From Patulibacter minatonensis DSM 18081 (GTDB taxonomy: Bacteria > Actinomycetota > Thermoleophilia > Solirubrobacterales > Solirubrobacteraceae): a stretch of DNA of 64,000 bases. Shown here piece by piece: positions 24,957 to 33,554 of this stretch (positions are counted from its first letter, which is position 1; the number at the start of each line of letters is the position of its first letter). The DNA lies in NCBI RefSeq assembly GCF_000519325.1, contig NZ_KI912613.1, forward strand, positions 1,223,369 to 1,287,368. The letters run 5' to 3'. A model generated the notes under the pieces. It made no database searches. It was given only the letters and a program-made list of their open reading frames with translations, and was not told where the DNA came from. A program made the translations under genes and the position numbers.

Positions 24957-25734
24957 GTGGCACGCACCGACACGGGGTACCGCCTGTGTGCCCGTCCCGG
25001 TCCTCCGAGCCCCGAGCAGCGGCGGACCCGAGCGCGGGTCGTCACCGCGGGTGTCGCGGGCGGGCTCTCCCTCGCGGCGACGGCCGCCGGCGTCGCGGCG
25101 ACCACCGGCGGCCCGGACACGGACCGCGCGGACCGCGTCGCCACCGTCGCGGCGGCGACGTGCCGCACCGTCCGTCCCCCCGGGCGACAGCCCGTTGCAG
25201 TTCGGCGACTACGCGTCCGGAGGGCTCCGGGTCCGGTTCGGCGAGAACGCGTCCGCGGGAGCCATCGCGGAGATCGTCACGCCCTCGGGCGCCCGGGCCC
25301 GCATCCTTCGCCGCGGGGTGACGATCTACGGGCTCGGGGGCTACGTGAACGACCTGGACGGCGACCATCGCCGCGAGAGCGCGATGGAGCTCTCGGTGGG
25401 CGGCGAGAACCTGGTCTCGATCGTCTTCTCCCGCGAGCTCTCGCGCCTGCGGAGGCCGGTCTCGTACCGCGACCTCCACCCGCTCGAGATCCGATGGACG
25501 CGCGAGGCCCGTCCGGTCAACGGCCTCCGGCGCGTGGCCGACTGCGACGGCGACCGGCGACCGGAGCTCGTCGTGCAGACCTCCGAGGACCGCTGCCCCG
25601 GCGGGTGCTCGGAGACCGGTCCCCGGACGAGGCGGCTCCGGGCCTACGTCGTGTCCGGGCGCGACGCCCGGGCAGGGCGCGTCCGCGTCGGTGGACGGCG
25701 CGCCCCCCTGGCCCACACGGTCGACGAGGACTGA
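24957..25734 (+). pseudogene. Secreted FG-GAP/calcium-loop protein, frameshifted
   Basis: A signal-like N-terminus (ARVVTAGVAGGLSLAATAAG) is read in one frame from about 24957. The mature domain is read in another frame and carries two DxDGDxxxE calcium-type loops, DLDGDHRRES and DCDGDRRPEL. The frames join if one C is removed from the C6 run at 25176-25181, giving an uninterrupted protein of about 258 residues. Either the gene is broken or the run has a sequence error. GC-rich codon use in both parts supports a single original gene. The start is uncertain, and no good ribosome site is seen. Confidence 0.6.
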
Positions 25735-25748
25735 CGGACCGGCGCTCC

Positions 25749-26471
25749 TCAGCGCAGCGGCTTGCGCAGCGCAGCGCCGGCCTGGCGCGGGAAGCCCTTG
25801 GGCGTCGGGCCGCTCTTGATCAGGACCACCAGCTGGCGGCGCGTGGCCTCGGGCCACGGGGCGACGGGGAGCTGCTCGGGCGGAGACATCCGGAGCTGCT
25901 TGGCGACCGACCGGGCGACGGTCTCCTCCTCGCCCTCGATCGACCCCTTCCAGGCGACGAGGCGGCCGCCGGGGGTCAGGAGCGGGCACGCGTACTCGAT
26001 GAGCACGCCGAGCTGGGCGACGGCCCGGGCGGTGACCACCTCGGCCCAGCCCTGCCCCTCCCACCAGGCCTCCGCGCGGGCGTGCACGCCCCGGACGTTG
26101 GTCAGGCCCATGCGCTCGGCACACGACACCGTCCAGGCGACCTTCTTGCCGACGGTGTCGAGCGCGACGACCTCCATGTCGGGACGTGCAGCGGCGAGCA
26201 CCAGCGCCGGCACCCCGGCACCGGTGCCGACGTCCACGACCCGGGAGGCGCGGGACAGCGCGGGGACGACGAGGCCGGACAGCCCGTCGGCGACGTGCCG
26301 GTCGACGGCCTCGGCCGGATCGCGCACGGTCGTGGCGGCGTGCTCGTCCGTCGCGTAGACGTCGAGCAGCACGCGCAGCTGGTCGACCGCCCGTCCGGCG
26401 AGGTCGTGCTCGGCGGCCAGCTCGTCGAGGCGCGCCTCGACCGCCGGATCGAACCGGGGGGCGTCCGTCAT
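25749..26471 (-). CDS. rsmG: 16S rRNA (guanine527-N7)-methyltransferase RsmG
   Basis: The 240-residue protein has the SAM-binding motif VVDVGTGAGVPALVLA and the family pattern WNRRINLT-like/DRHVADGLSGL N-terminal to it, with VTARAVAQLGVLIEYA and GRLVAWKG further on. It methylates G527 of 16S rRNA; loss gives low-level streptomycin resistance in known species. It ends the rpmH-rnpA-yidD-yidC-jag-rsmG series, separated from jag by 22 bases, and converges closely on the frameshifted gene (14 bases). Confidence 0.95.
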   Translation of the reverse strand: MTDAPRFDPAVEARLDELAAEHDLAGRAVDQLRVLLDVYATDEHAATTVRDPAEAVDRHVADGLSGLVVPALSRASRVVDVGTGAGVPALVLAAARPDMEVVALDTVGKKVAWTVSCAERMGLTNVRGVHARAEAWWEGQGWAEVVTARAVAQLGVLIEYACPLLTPGGRLVAWKGSIEGEEETVARSVAKQLRMSPPEQLPVAPWPEATRRQLVVLIKSGPTPKGFPRQAGAALRKPLR

Positions 26472-26493
26472 CGGCCGGCCCGCTGCAGGGCGG

Positions 26494-26973
26494 TCACGCG
26501 GTGGGGCGCGTGACGACGAGGTGCCGCTCGGGCTCGTCGCCCTCGCTGTGCGTGCCGACGTCGCCGCGCTCGCGGAGACGCTCGTGGACGAACCGCCGCT
26601 CGCTGGCGGTCATCGGATCGAGGGCGACGGGCTCGCCGGAGCGCAGGGCGCGGTCCGCGGCCTCCTCGGCGACGCGCTCGAGGATCGCCTCGCGGCGGGT
26701 CCGGTAGTCGCCGGCGTCGACCGTGACCACCCAGTCCCCGCCCGGGGCGTGCTTGGCGGCGATGCGGGTCGCGAGGTGCTGGACGGCGTCGATGACGTGG
26801 CCGTGGCGACCGATGAAGGGCGCCACCTGGTCGCCGCGGAGGGTCGCGGTGATCCGCGGGCCCTGACGGGTGACCTCGACCTCGTCGCCGGCGTCGATCG
26901 CCGCGGCGACCCGTCCGACGAGCGTGCCGACCTCGGAGGCGATGCGATCACCGATGACGTCGTCGGACCCCAT
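26494..26973 (-). CDS. jag: Jag/KhpB-type RNA-binding protein (KH and R3H domains)
   Basis: The 159-residue protein has a KH domain with the signature loop IGRHGHVIDAVQHLA and a C-terminal R3H domain with DPMTASERRFVHERL. The N-terminal Jag domain of Firmicutes is absent, as is common in actinobacteria. Jag proteins bind RNA and sit next to yidC in most Gram-positives. The ATG at 26973 overlaps nothing; yidC ends 2 bases upstream. Confidence 0.93.
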   Translation of the reverse strand: MGSDDVIGDRIASEVGTLVGRVAAAIDAGDEVEVTRQGPRITATLRGDQVAPFIGRHGHVIDAVQHLATRIAAKHAPGGDWVVTVDAGDYRTRREAILERVAEEAADRALRSGEPVALDPMTASERRFVHERLRERGDVGTHSEGDEPERHLVVTRPTA

Positions 26974-26975
26974 GC

Positions 26976-27914
26976 CTAGCGCCTCCGGCCGGACTTCTTC
27001 TTCTTGCGCTTGCGCGGGGGAGGCGGCGGCGCGGGGCCTCCGCCGGCGGCCTTCACGGCGACCGCGCCACCCGCGTCGACGTCGTCCTCGGGCACCGGCT
27101 CGTGCTTGACGTGGCCGAAGACCTGGATCAGGCCCCACTGCTGCACCAGGGTGAAGACGTTCGTGGTGATCCAGTAGAGGAACAGGCCGGACGGCGGCTT
27201 GATCGGGATCAGGAAGAAGACGAAGATCAGCGGCAGCGCCAGCATCAGGCGCTTCTGGTTCTTGTCCGCGGTCGGCGGCATGTTCACGATCGACGACGCC
27301 ATCTGCGAGCCGACGTAGAGGACCAGGAGGAGCACCAGGAGGCTGCCCGTCGCGACCGCCGTGATGTCGTGGATGCCGATGAAGCTCTCGCCGAAGCCGC
27401 CGATCGAGCGGCCCATCTCCTTGAACCGCGCGACGTCCGTGTCGAACGTGCTCGAGTCGTAGTGGAAGCCGGTCGAGGGATTCGGGACCTCGCTGCAGCC
27501 CACGTCGTGCGGCAGCCCCAGGCTGCGACCACCACCACAGATCTCGAACTTCAGGTCCGTGCGGAGCATGTAGTAGAACGAGATCAGGAACGGGATCTGC
27601 ACCAGGAGCGGCAGACAGGACCCGAACGGGTTGACCTTGTGCTCCGAGTACAACTTCATCGTCTCCTGCTGGAGACGCGCCTTGTCGTCCTTGTACTTCG
27701 TCTGCAGCGCCTTCATCTGCGGCGTGATCGCCTGCAGGCCGCGCATCGACTTGAAGGACTTGACGCCCAGCGGCAGCACGCAGAGGCGCAGCAGGATCGT
27801 CAGCAGGATGATCGACAGACCCCAGCCGATGCCGATCTGATCGTGGAAGAACTCCAGGATCGGCAGGAACAGGTTGATGAGCCACTGGATCGGGGCGATG
27901 ATGGCTACGGGCAT
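26976..27914 (-). CDS. yidC: Membrane protein insertase YidC/Oxa1
   Basis: The 312-residue protein is of the short Gram-positive type, with five membrane segments. The hydrophilic-groove Arg lies in the first core helix (TILLRLCVLPLG). A cytoplasmic coiled hairpin (MKALQTKYKDDKARLQQE) and an extracytoplasmic loop of about 60 residues follow. The C-terminal tail is very basic (RKRKKKK), suited to ribosome binding. No lipobox is seen. The ATG at 27914 starts the first hydrophobic segment; the in-frame upstream extension runs into yidD. Confidence 0.96.
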   Translation of the reverse strand: MPVAIIAPIQWLINLFLPILEFFHDQIGIGWGLSIILLTILLRLCVLPLGVKSFKSMRGLQAITPQMKALQTKYKDDKARLQQETMKLYSEHKVNPFGSCLPLLVQIPFLISFYYMLRTDLKFEICGGGRSLGLPHDVGCSEVPNPSTGFHYDSSTFDTDVARFKEMGRSIGGFGESFIGIHDITAVATGSLLVLLLVLYVGSQMASSIVNMPPTADKNQKRLMLALPLIFVFFLIPIKPPSGLFLYWITTNVFTLVQQWGLIQVFGHVKHEPVPEDDVDAGGAVAVKAAGGGPAPPPPPRKRKKKKSGRRR

Positions 27915-27931
27915 GGAACTCGTTCGGTCGA

Positions 27932-28192
27932 TCAGGACGAGGGAGAGGAACGGCGGGGGCGGAACAGCCGCTGGGCCGACACGGGATCGTATCCGCCGTG
28001 GCTCCAGGGGTTGCACCTGAGGATCCGCCACGCGCCGAGCACGAGGCCGCGGAGGACGCCCTCGGTACGGATCGCCTCGGCGGCGTAGTGGCTGCAGGTC
28101 GGCTCGTACTTGCAGGACCGCGGCAGCGCCGGCGAGATCACGCGCTGGTAGAGCCGGATCGGTGAGATCACGACGGTGCGCAGGACGGACAT
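27932..28192 (-). CDS. yidD: Membrane protein insertion efficiency factor YidD
   Basis: The 86-residue protein has the family pattern LIRLYQRVISPALPRSCKYEPTCS-like, with CKYEPTCSHYA, RCNPWSHGGYDPV and an N-terminal amphipathic helix. It assists YidC-dependent insertion. Its ATG overlaps the rnpA stop by one base. Confidence 0.95.
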   Translation of the reverse strand: MSVLRTVVISPIRLYQRVISPALPRSCKYEPTCSHYAAEAIRTEGVLRGLVLGAWRILRCNPWSHGGYDPVSAQRLFRPRRSSPSS

Positions 28193-28593
28193 CAGCCCGG
28201 GGACTCCGCGGCGGCCGCCGGAGCGGCCTTCTCGACCAGCTCGCCGAGGGCGCCGGCCATGCCGGACAGGCCCTCGCGGTCGGCCAGCGCCAGCGCGTCG
28301 GGTCGGGCGACGAGGACGAGGTCGACCGCCGAGAAGCGGTCGGTGTGCTCCCGCATCGCCTCGCGCAGCAGGCGCTTGACGAGGTTGCGCTCGACGGACC
28401 CGCCGACGCGACGGGACACGCTGAGGCCGACCCGCGGATCGCGGGCCTCGTCGGCGTCGTCCCGCGGGAACAGGTGCAGCACCAGGTGGCGGTTGCCGTA
28501 CGAACGCCCCTTGCGGAACACGCGCTCGAAGTCGGCGCTGCGGGTCAGGCGACCCCGCTTCGACCGCGGCGCGGCCGGACGGGGATCAGGCAT
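28192..28593 (-). CDS. rnpA: Ribonuclease P protein component
   Basis: The 133-residue protein contains the RNR signature region RRVGGSVERNLVKRLLREAMREH and an N-terminal RLTRSADFERVFRKGR. It binds RNase P RNA and helps 5' processing of tRNA precursors. It begins 4 bases after the end of rpmH, in the conserved rpmH-rnpA pair. Confidence 0.96.
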   Translation of the reverse strand: MPDPRPAAPRSKRGRLTRSADFERVFRKGRSYGNRHLVLHLFPRDDADEARDPRVGLSVSRRVGGSVERNLVKRLLREAMREHTDRFSAVDLVLVARPDALALADREGLSGMAGALGELVEKAAPAAAAESPG

Positions 28594-28596
28594 GAC

Positions 28597-28731
28597 TCAG
28601 ACGGTGAGCTTGCGACGGCCCTTGGCGCGACGGCGCTTCAGGACCTCGCGGCCGGCCTTGGTGGACATCCGCTCGCGGAAGCCGTGGGTGCGGGCGCGCT
28701 TGCGCTTCTTCGGCTGGTAGGTGCGCTTCAT
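28597..28731 (-). CDS. rpmH: Ribosomal protein bL34
   Basis: The 44-residue sequence starts [18 protein letters not shown] and ends RRKLTV, a standard bL34. An overlapping longer frame on the same strand is a shadow. It is the first gene of the leftward origin-proximal operon and is divergent from dnaA. Confidence 0.98.
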   Translation of the reverse strand: MKRTYQPKKRKRARTHGFRERMSTKAGREVLKRRRAKGRRKLTV

Positions 28732-28928
28732 GGTGAGAGCTCGGGTCGAGGGACCTGCGCTTCAGAGCAGGCACGACGGCCTGCCCGGCGCGGGCACGGA
28801 ACGAGCAGTCTAGCGACCGGACGGCCGCCGAGCGGAGCGGTCATAGAGCACCCCTCGGACGGACCTCCGGGGGGTCCGAGAGGTCTTTGCCGCTCTTTCC
28901 GGGAACTCCGGCCACGAGGGCCGGAACT

Positions 28929-28989
28929 GGTCCGTCGCGCCGACGGACCGCTGGTATATTCGCGGCTCGCCGTCACCCCGGGTGACGGC
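28929..28989 (+). promoter_or_regulatory. dnaA promoter region with two palindromes
   Basis: TATATT at 28955-28960 is the best -10 in the 334-base rpmH-dnaA gap. A 9-bp perfect inverted repeat (28929-28937 with 28941-28949) occupies the -35 zone. A 10-bp one (28969-28978 with 28980-28989) covers the predicted start. No TTATCCACA-type DnaA box is visible in this gap. Confidence 0.45.
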
Positions 28990-29065
28990 CGCCTCCGGGC
29001 CCGCTCCGCGGTCCCTCCTCCGTCTCTCTCTCCGTCGCTCGTCGAGCGGCCCTGTCGTCCTGCCC

Positions 29066-30499
29066 GTGAACCACTCCGACCTCGAACGCGCCTGGATCGC
29101 CATCGTCGACGATGCGCGGGTCCAGATCGGAGACGGGGCCTGGGACAGCTGGCTCGCGGTCCTGCGCCCGGTGTCGACCGACGGCCACCAGCTGTGGGTC
29201 CAGGCGCCGCCCCACGCGCGCACGTGGATCGAGGCGCGCCTGGTGCCGCTCCTCAGCGACAGCGCGAGCCGCGTGCTGCGCCGGCCGCTGCTCGTGCGGC
29301 TCGCCACGGACGAGCCGAGCCCCGGGTCGTCGACACCGGGCGGTCAGGGCGGAGCCGGAGCGGCCACCGCCGAGGGCCTCCCCGCCGAGCGGCCGTTCAC
29401 CCCGCGGTTCCGGTTCGAGGAGTTCGTGCTCGGACCGTCCAACCGGTTCGCGCACGCCGCGGCGCTGACGGTGGCCGAGAGCCCGGGCGTCGCCTACAAC
29501 CCCCTGTTCCTCTACGGGCCGCCCGGGACGGGCAAGACGCACCTCCTGCACGCGATCGGCCAGTACGCGCGGCAGCACCACGAGGGGCTGCGTGTCCGGT
29601 ACGCCACCGCCGAGACGTTCACGAGCGAGTTCACCGGCGCGCTGCGCAGCAAGGGGATCACGGCGTTCAAGGAGCGGTACCGCGAGCTCGACCTGCTCCT
29701 GATCGACGACGCGCAGTTCCTCATGGGCAAGAAGGCGACGGAGGAGGAGTTCTTCCACACCTTCAACGCCCTCCACGAGGCCGGCGCCCAGATCGTCATC
29801 ACGGCGGACCGCGTCCCCGACGACATGGGGCAGCTCGAGCAGCGGCTGCGCGACCGCTTCGCTTCCGGCCTCGCGGCGGAGGTCGAGCCGCCCGACCTCG
29901 CCACGCGCCTGATGGTCCTGCGCAAGCGCGTCACCGGGCAGGCCATCGAGCTGACCGACCCCGGCGCCCTGGAGGAGATCGCCCGGCACGTCAGCACCAG
30001 CGTCCGCGCCGTCGAGGCCGCGCTCGTCCGCGTCGTGGCCTACGCCTCGCTGACCGACCGGCCCCTGACGTCGGGGCTCGCGCAGGAGGTCCTCGGGTCG
30101 CTGTACCCGGGGCGCACGCGGACGCCGGGCCAGCGCACCGACGACCCGGTCCTCGAGCCCGTCACCACCTCCCACGTCCTCACCGCGATCTCCCGGACGT
30201 TCGGGATCTCCGAGGACGACCTGCTCTCGCGGCGCTCCGACAAGCGCCTGTCGTGGGCCCGGAAGCTCGCCATGTACCTCGCGCGTGAGGAGACGGGTGC
30301 GTCGTACCCGTCGCTCGGGCGCGACTTCGGCGGGCGGAACCACACCACCGTCATGTCCGCCTGGAAGAGCGTCGGCGAGCGGATCGACCGCGATCCGAAC
30401 GCACAGGTCGACCTCGCACGTGTGCGTTCGCTGCTCCAGGTTGTGCGCGAGGGCGAGGGCACCGGCGGCGACGGTCCACAGGACGACCGCCGTGGCTGA
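29066..30499 (+). CDS. dnaA: Chromosomal replication initiator DnaA
   Basis: The 477-residue protein starts with GTG at 29066, giving NHSDLERAWIAIVDD for domain I. The AAA+ domain has Walker A GPPGTGKTHLL and Walker B LLLIDDAQFL. Domain IV has the DNA-binding signature GRNHTTVMSAWK, where the usual Asp after Arg is Asn. An earlier in-frame GTG at 28982 would add a poorly conserved basic extension. Domain II is short and Gly/Pro-rich. It precedes dnaN by 144 bases. Confidence 0.97.
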   Translation: MNHSDLERAWIAIVDDARVQIGDGAWDSWLAVLRPVSTDGHQLWVQAPPHARTWIEARLVPLLSDSASRVLRRPLLVRLATDEPSPGSSTPGGQGGAGAATAEGLPAERPFTPRFRFEEFVLGPSNRFAHAAALTVAESPGVAYNPLFLYGPPGTGKTHLLHAIGQYARQHHEGLRVRYATAETFTSEFTGALRSKGITAFKERYRELDLLLIDDAQFLMGKKATEEEFFHTFNALHEAGAQIVITADRVPDDMGQLEQRLRDRFASGLAAEVEPPDLATRLMVLRKRVTGQAIELTDPGALEEIARHVSTSVRAVEAALVRVVAYASLTDRPLTSGLAQEVLGSLYPGRTRTPGQRTDDPVLEPVTTSHVLTAISRTFGISEDDLLSRRSDKRLSWARKLAMYLAREETGASYPSLGRDFGGRNHTTVMSAWKSVGERIDRDPNAQVDLARVRSLLQVVREGEGTGGDGPQDDRRG

Positions 30500-30668
30500 C
30501 AGACTGCACAGCGCCCTGTGCGTGGTCGCCGCTCCGCGGATCCCGGTCACGACGGGGGATCCGGGTCTCCGGGATGCTCCCCGCACAGGACGCACAGGGC
30601 TTCCTACGACTCCTGATCACTCTTCTCTCCCGAGGACTCCAAGGTGAAACTGCACACCGCCGCACAGG
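30401..30668. other. Candidate replication-origin element: clustered GCACAGG repeats
   Basis: GCACAGG occurs at 30401, 30583, 30592 and 30662 and inverted at 30515-30521. Related TCCACAGG (30475) and TGCACAG (30505) lie between. The cluster spans the end of dnaA, the 144-base dnaA-dnaN gap and the start of dnaN. The CACA core is shared with DnaA boxes. The position is the usual actinobacterial oriC. Confidence 0.45.
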
Positions 30669-31753
30669 ACCTGCTGGGTCACCTCCAGTCGCTGAGCCGC
30701 ATCGCGTCGGGCCGGCTGGCGAACCCGACGCTGTCCGGTGTCCAGATCGCGGCGACCGGCGACGGCATCGAGCTGCGCGCCACCGACCTCCAGGTCGGAC
30801 TGCGCATCAAGCTCGAGGGCGACGTCGAACGTCCCGGCACCGTCGTCCTCCCGGCGCGGCTGCTGCTCGACATCACCCGGCAGGCCCCCGGTCCCCGGGT
30901 GACGCTCGAGCTGCGCACCGAGGAGCAGGACGTCGAGGTCACCGCAGGGTCGGCGGTCTTCCACCTGCGGACGCTCCGCGGCGAGGACTTCCCGCCGCTG
31001 CCCGAGCCCTCGGGAGCGGCGGGCGTCGACGTCTCGGCCGCGGCGTTCGTCGCGACGACGGCGAAGGTCGTCCGCTCGGCGGCCAAGGACGACACCCGGC
31101 CGCTGCTGGCGTGCGTGCTGGTGCGGGCCGAGGGCGAGGTCCTGACGATGGTGGCGACGGATTCGTACCGGCTGTCGGAGAAGAAGACGACGCTCGAGAG
31201 CCCGCTGGAGGGCTCCTTCGAGGCCAACGTGCCGGCGCGGGTGATGCAGGAGCTCGAGCGCCTGGTGCCGGCGAGCGGCGCCGAGAGCCTCACGGTCGCC
31301 CGCGGCGAGAACCAGGTGCTGTTCACCGTCGGCGAGCACGTGCTGAGCTCCCGCCTGGTCGACGGCACCTTCCCGCAGTACCGCTCGCTGATCCCGGAGA
31401 CGTTCGACCACGAGCTCCGGGTCTCCACGAGCGAGCTGCGCGAGGTCGTCTCCCGCGTGTCGCTGCTGGCCCAGAAGGCCGCGGCGCTCAGCCTGGCGTT
31501 CAGCGAGGGCGAGCTCGTCGTCTCCGCCCAGACGCAGGACGTCGGCGAGGCCCGCGAGGCCCTGCCCGTCCCGTTCCACGGAGAGGCGTTCGCGATCGGC
31601 TTCAACCCGGAGTACCTGCGGGACGGCCTCGACACGATCGACGGCGACGAGGTGCTGCTGCGCCTGACGAGCCCGATCCGTCCCGGCCTGCTGCAGACGA
31701 CCGACGATCAGGGCTTCCTCTACCTGATCATGCCCATCCGCCTGAACTCCTAG
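30644..31753 (+). CDS. dnaN: DNA polymerase III beta sliding clamp
   Basis: The 369-residue protein has the three-domain clamp architecture, with TNPTLSGV-like LANPTLSGVQIAA near the N-terminus and the conserved C-terminal ending YLIMPIRL. It starts with GTG at 30644, with GAGG 8 bases upstream. The ring tethers polymerase III to DNA. Confidence 0.97.
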   Translation: MKLHTAAQDLLGHLQSLSRIASGRLANPTLSGVQIAATGDGIELRATDLQVGLRIKLEGDVERPGTVVLPARLLLDITRQAPGPRVTLELRTEEQDVEVTAGSAVFHLRTLRGEDFPPLPEPSGAAGVDVSAAAFVATTAKVVRSAAKDDTRPLLACVLVRAEGEVLTMVATDSYRLSEKKTTLESPLEGSFEANVPARVMQELERLVPASGAESLTVARGENQVLFTVGEHVLSSRLVDGTFPQYRSLIPETFDHELRVSTSELREVVSRVSLLAQKAAALSLAFSEGELVVSAQTQDVGEAREALPVPFHGEAFAIGFNPEYLRDGLDTIDGDEVLLRLTSPIRPGLLQTTDDQGFLYLIMPIRLNS

Positions 31754-31780
31754 GACCGGGGCATCACGGACCCGGGAGTC

Positions 31781-32989
31781 GTGGCGGCCGTGGACCGCGG
31801 GGCCGCCACCCGGCCCGGCGGGCACGGCCTGCACCTGGGCCGGCTCCGGGTCCGGGACGTCCGCACCTACGTGGAGGCGGACGTCGAGCTCGGACCCGGG
31901 CTGACCGTCGTCGCCGGACCGAACGGGGCCGGCAAGACGAACCTCCTCGAGGCCGCCTACCTGGCGTGCACCGGCCGGTCGTTCCGGCAGGCGTCGGACG
32001 CCGACCTCGTCCGCCGCGGTGCGGAGGCCGGGAACGCGTCCGCGACCGTCGTCACCCGGTCGGGTCCGAGCGTGTTCTCCGTCGGCGTCGACCCGCAGGC
32101 CCCGCGCGGGCGGCGGCTCCGCGTCGACGGCACCCCGGTCGAGACGCTCCTCGACCACCCCTCGCGTCCGCGGATGAGCGTCTTCCTCCCCGACCGGATG
32201 GTGCTCGTCAAGGGCGGGCCCGCGCTGCGCCGTGCGCACCTGGACCAGCTGCTGGCGGTCCTGCGGCCATCGTCCTCCCCCGTCCGCCGCGCGTTCCACG
32301 AGGCGCTCCGCCAGCGCAACGCGCTGCTCGGCTCGCTGAAGGCCCGCGGGGTGGGCGTCGAGCGGGCCGGGCAGGAGCTGCAGCCGTGGGACGCGACCCT
32401 GGCGGCGGCCGCGGCGGGTCTGACGACGGCCCGGCGCGAGACCGCCGAGGCGATCCGCCCGGCGGTCAACGTGCGTGCCGCGCAGCTCGGGCTCGCCGGT
32501 GAGCTCGAGATCTCCTACCGGCCGCGGGCGTCCGAGGACCCGGAGGAGGTCGTCGCCGCGCTGGCCGAGCGCCATGCGGGCGACCTCGAGCGCGGCTTCA
32601 CCCACCACGGTCCCCACCGCGACGATCTCGCGGTCCGCCGCGACGGGCGGCTGATCACGCGGTTCGGGTCCCAGGGCGAGCAGCGGCTGTCGCTCCTGGC
32701 GCTGCTGCTCGGCGAGGCCGACGTGATGGAGGAGGCCACCGGCTCGCGCCCGGTCCTCCTGCTCGACGACGTGATGAGCGAGCTCGACGCCGACCGGCGG
32801 GCCCGGCTGGTCGGCCTGATCCGGGAGCGCGGGCAGGCGTTGGTGACCGTGACGGAGGCCGGGCACGTCCCGGGCGCCGGCGACGAAGGCGTCGGGCTGG
32901 TCGACGTCGTCCCGGGGTCCGCGGTGGTGGCCCGTGTCGCCGCCGGGGCTCCCGCGGACGCGCCCCCGGCGGACGAGGACGCCGCGTGA
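31781..32989 (+). CDS. recF: DNA replication/repair protein RecF
   Basis: This SMC-like ATPase of about 402 residues has Walker A GPNGAGKTNLLEA, the RecF signature region and Walker B/D-loop LLLDDVMSELD near the C-terminus, with a QGEQR signature motif. It helps load RecA at gaps. The start may be GTG 31781 or GTG 31790; GGGAG at 31774 is compatible with both. A Pro/Ala tail of about 20 residues follows the conserved end. Its stop overlaps the next gene (GTGA). Confidence 0.95.
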   Translation: MAAVDRGAATRPGGHGLHLGRLRVRDVRTYVEADVELGPGLTVVAGPNGAGKTNLLEAAYLACTGRSFRQASDADLVRRGAEAGNASATVVTRSGPSVFSVGVDPQAPRGRRLRVDGTPVETLLDHPSRPRMSVFLPDRMVLVKGGPALRRAHLDQLLAVLRPSSSPVRRAFHEALRQRNALLGSLKARGVGVERAGQELQPWDATLAAAAAGLTTARRETAEAIRPAVNVRAAQLGLAGELEISYRPRASEDPEEVVAALAERHAGDLERGFTHHGPHRDDLAVRRDGRLITRFGSQGEQRLSLLALLLGEADVMEEATGSRPVLLLDDVMSELDADRRARLVGLIRERGQALVTVTEAGHVPGAGDEGVGLVDVVPGSAVVARVAAGAPADAPPADEDAA

Positions 32990-33351
32990 GCCGCGGACGC
33001 AGGAGGTCCAGCCCCCACTCCGCCGCCGCCGGCCTGGAGTCGCTGCTCGACGACCTCGCACCGGAGGACACCGGGGACGTCGGGCTGGCCCGCGTGCAGC
33101 GGGCGTGGCCGTCGGCCGTCGGTCCCGCGATCGCCGGCGCGGGGCGACCGGTGGCGTTCGCCGACGGGGTCCTGCACGTGGCCTGCGAGGACGCCACCTG
33201 GGCCCACGAGCTCGAGCTCCTCCAGCGCACGATCCTCGACCGGCTCGCCGCCGCCGGGGTCGCCGACGTGACCGCCGTCCGGCCCCGCGCGGGAGGGTCG
33301 TCCGGTCCCGGGCGGGGCCCCGCCGCCGCTCGCCGCCGCAGCCGTCCCTGA
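32986..33351 (+). CDS. DUF721/DciA-like protein
   Basis: The 121-residue protein contains VQRAWPSAVGPAIAGAGRPVAFADGVLHVACEDATWAHELELLQ, the DUF721 core. DciA-type proteins load the DnaB helicase in bacteria lacking DnaC. The core is flanked by basic tails rich in Arg and Pro. It is coupled to recF by a 4-base overlap, a very common arrangement in actinobacteria. Confidence 0.85.
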   Translation: MSRGRRRSSPHSAAAGLESLLDDLAPEDTGDVGLARVQRAWPSAVGPAIAGAGRPVAFADGVLHVACEDATWAHELELLQRTILDRLAAAGVADVTAVRPRAGGSSGPGRGPAAARRRSRP

Positions 33352-33449
33352 CGGCCCCGGTCCTGGGGGGGACCGTCCGATATCCGGCTCGTGGCGTCAG
33401 GCGGAGCGTGAGAGGGTCCTCAGCGGCAGATTCGCCCTCACGCGCGCCC

Positions 33450-33477
33450 GTGAAAACCAGGGGCCCTGTGGTACCCT
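33450..33477 (+). promoter_or_regulatory. gyrB: Probable gyrB promoter
   Basis: GTGAAA (33450-33455), a 16-base spacer and TACCCT (33472-33477) lie in the 203-base gap between the DciA-like gene and gyrB. The leader would be about 70 bases. GGAGG precedes the ATG. Confidence 0.35.
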
Positions 33478-33554
33478 TCAGGCTGATTCGCGTGCTTCGC
33501 CTCGGTCCGCCCTCGTAGGCGCCTGGACCGGGGCGTTTCGCTGCATGGAGGCTC

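Noticed and set aside
28586-28774. 62-codon frame overlapping rpmH on the same strand
   Set aside because: The bL34 sequence is unmistakable in the other frame.
28732-29065. oriC in the rpmH-dnaA gap by DnaA boxes
   Set aside because: No TTATCCACA-like box was found there; the palindromes look more like promoter control. The dnaA-dnaN side is preferred.
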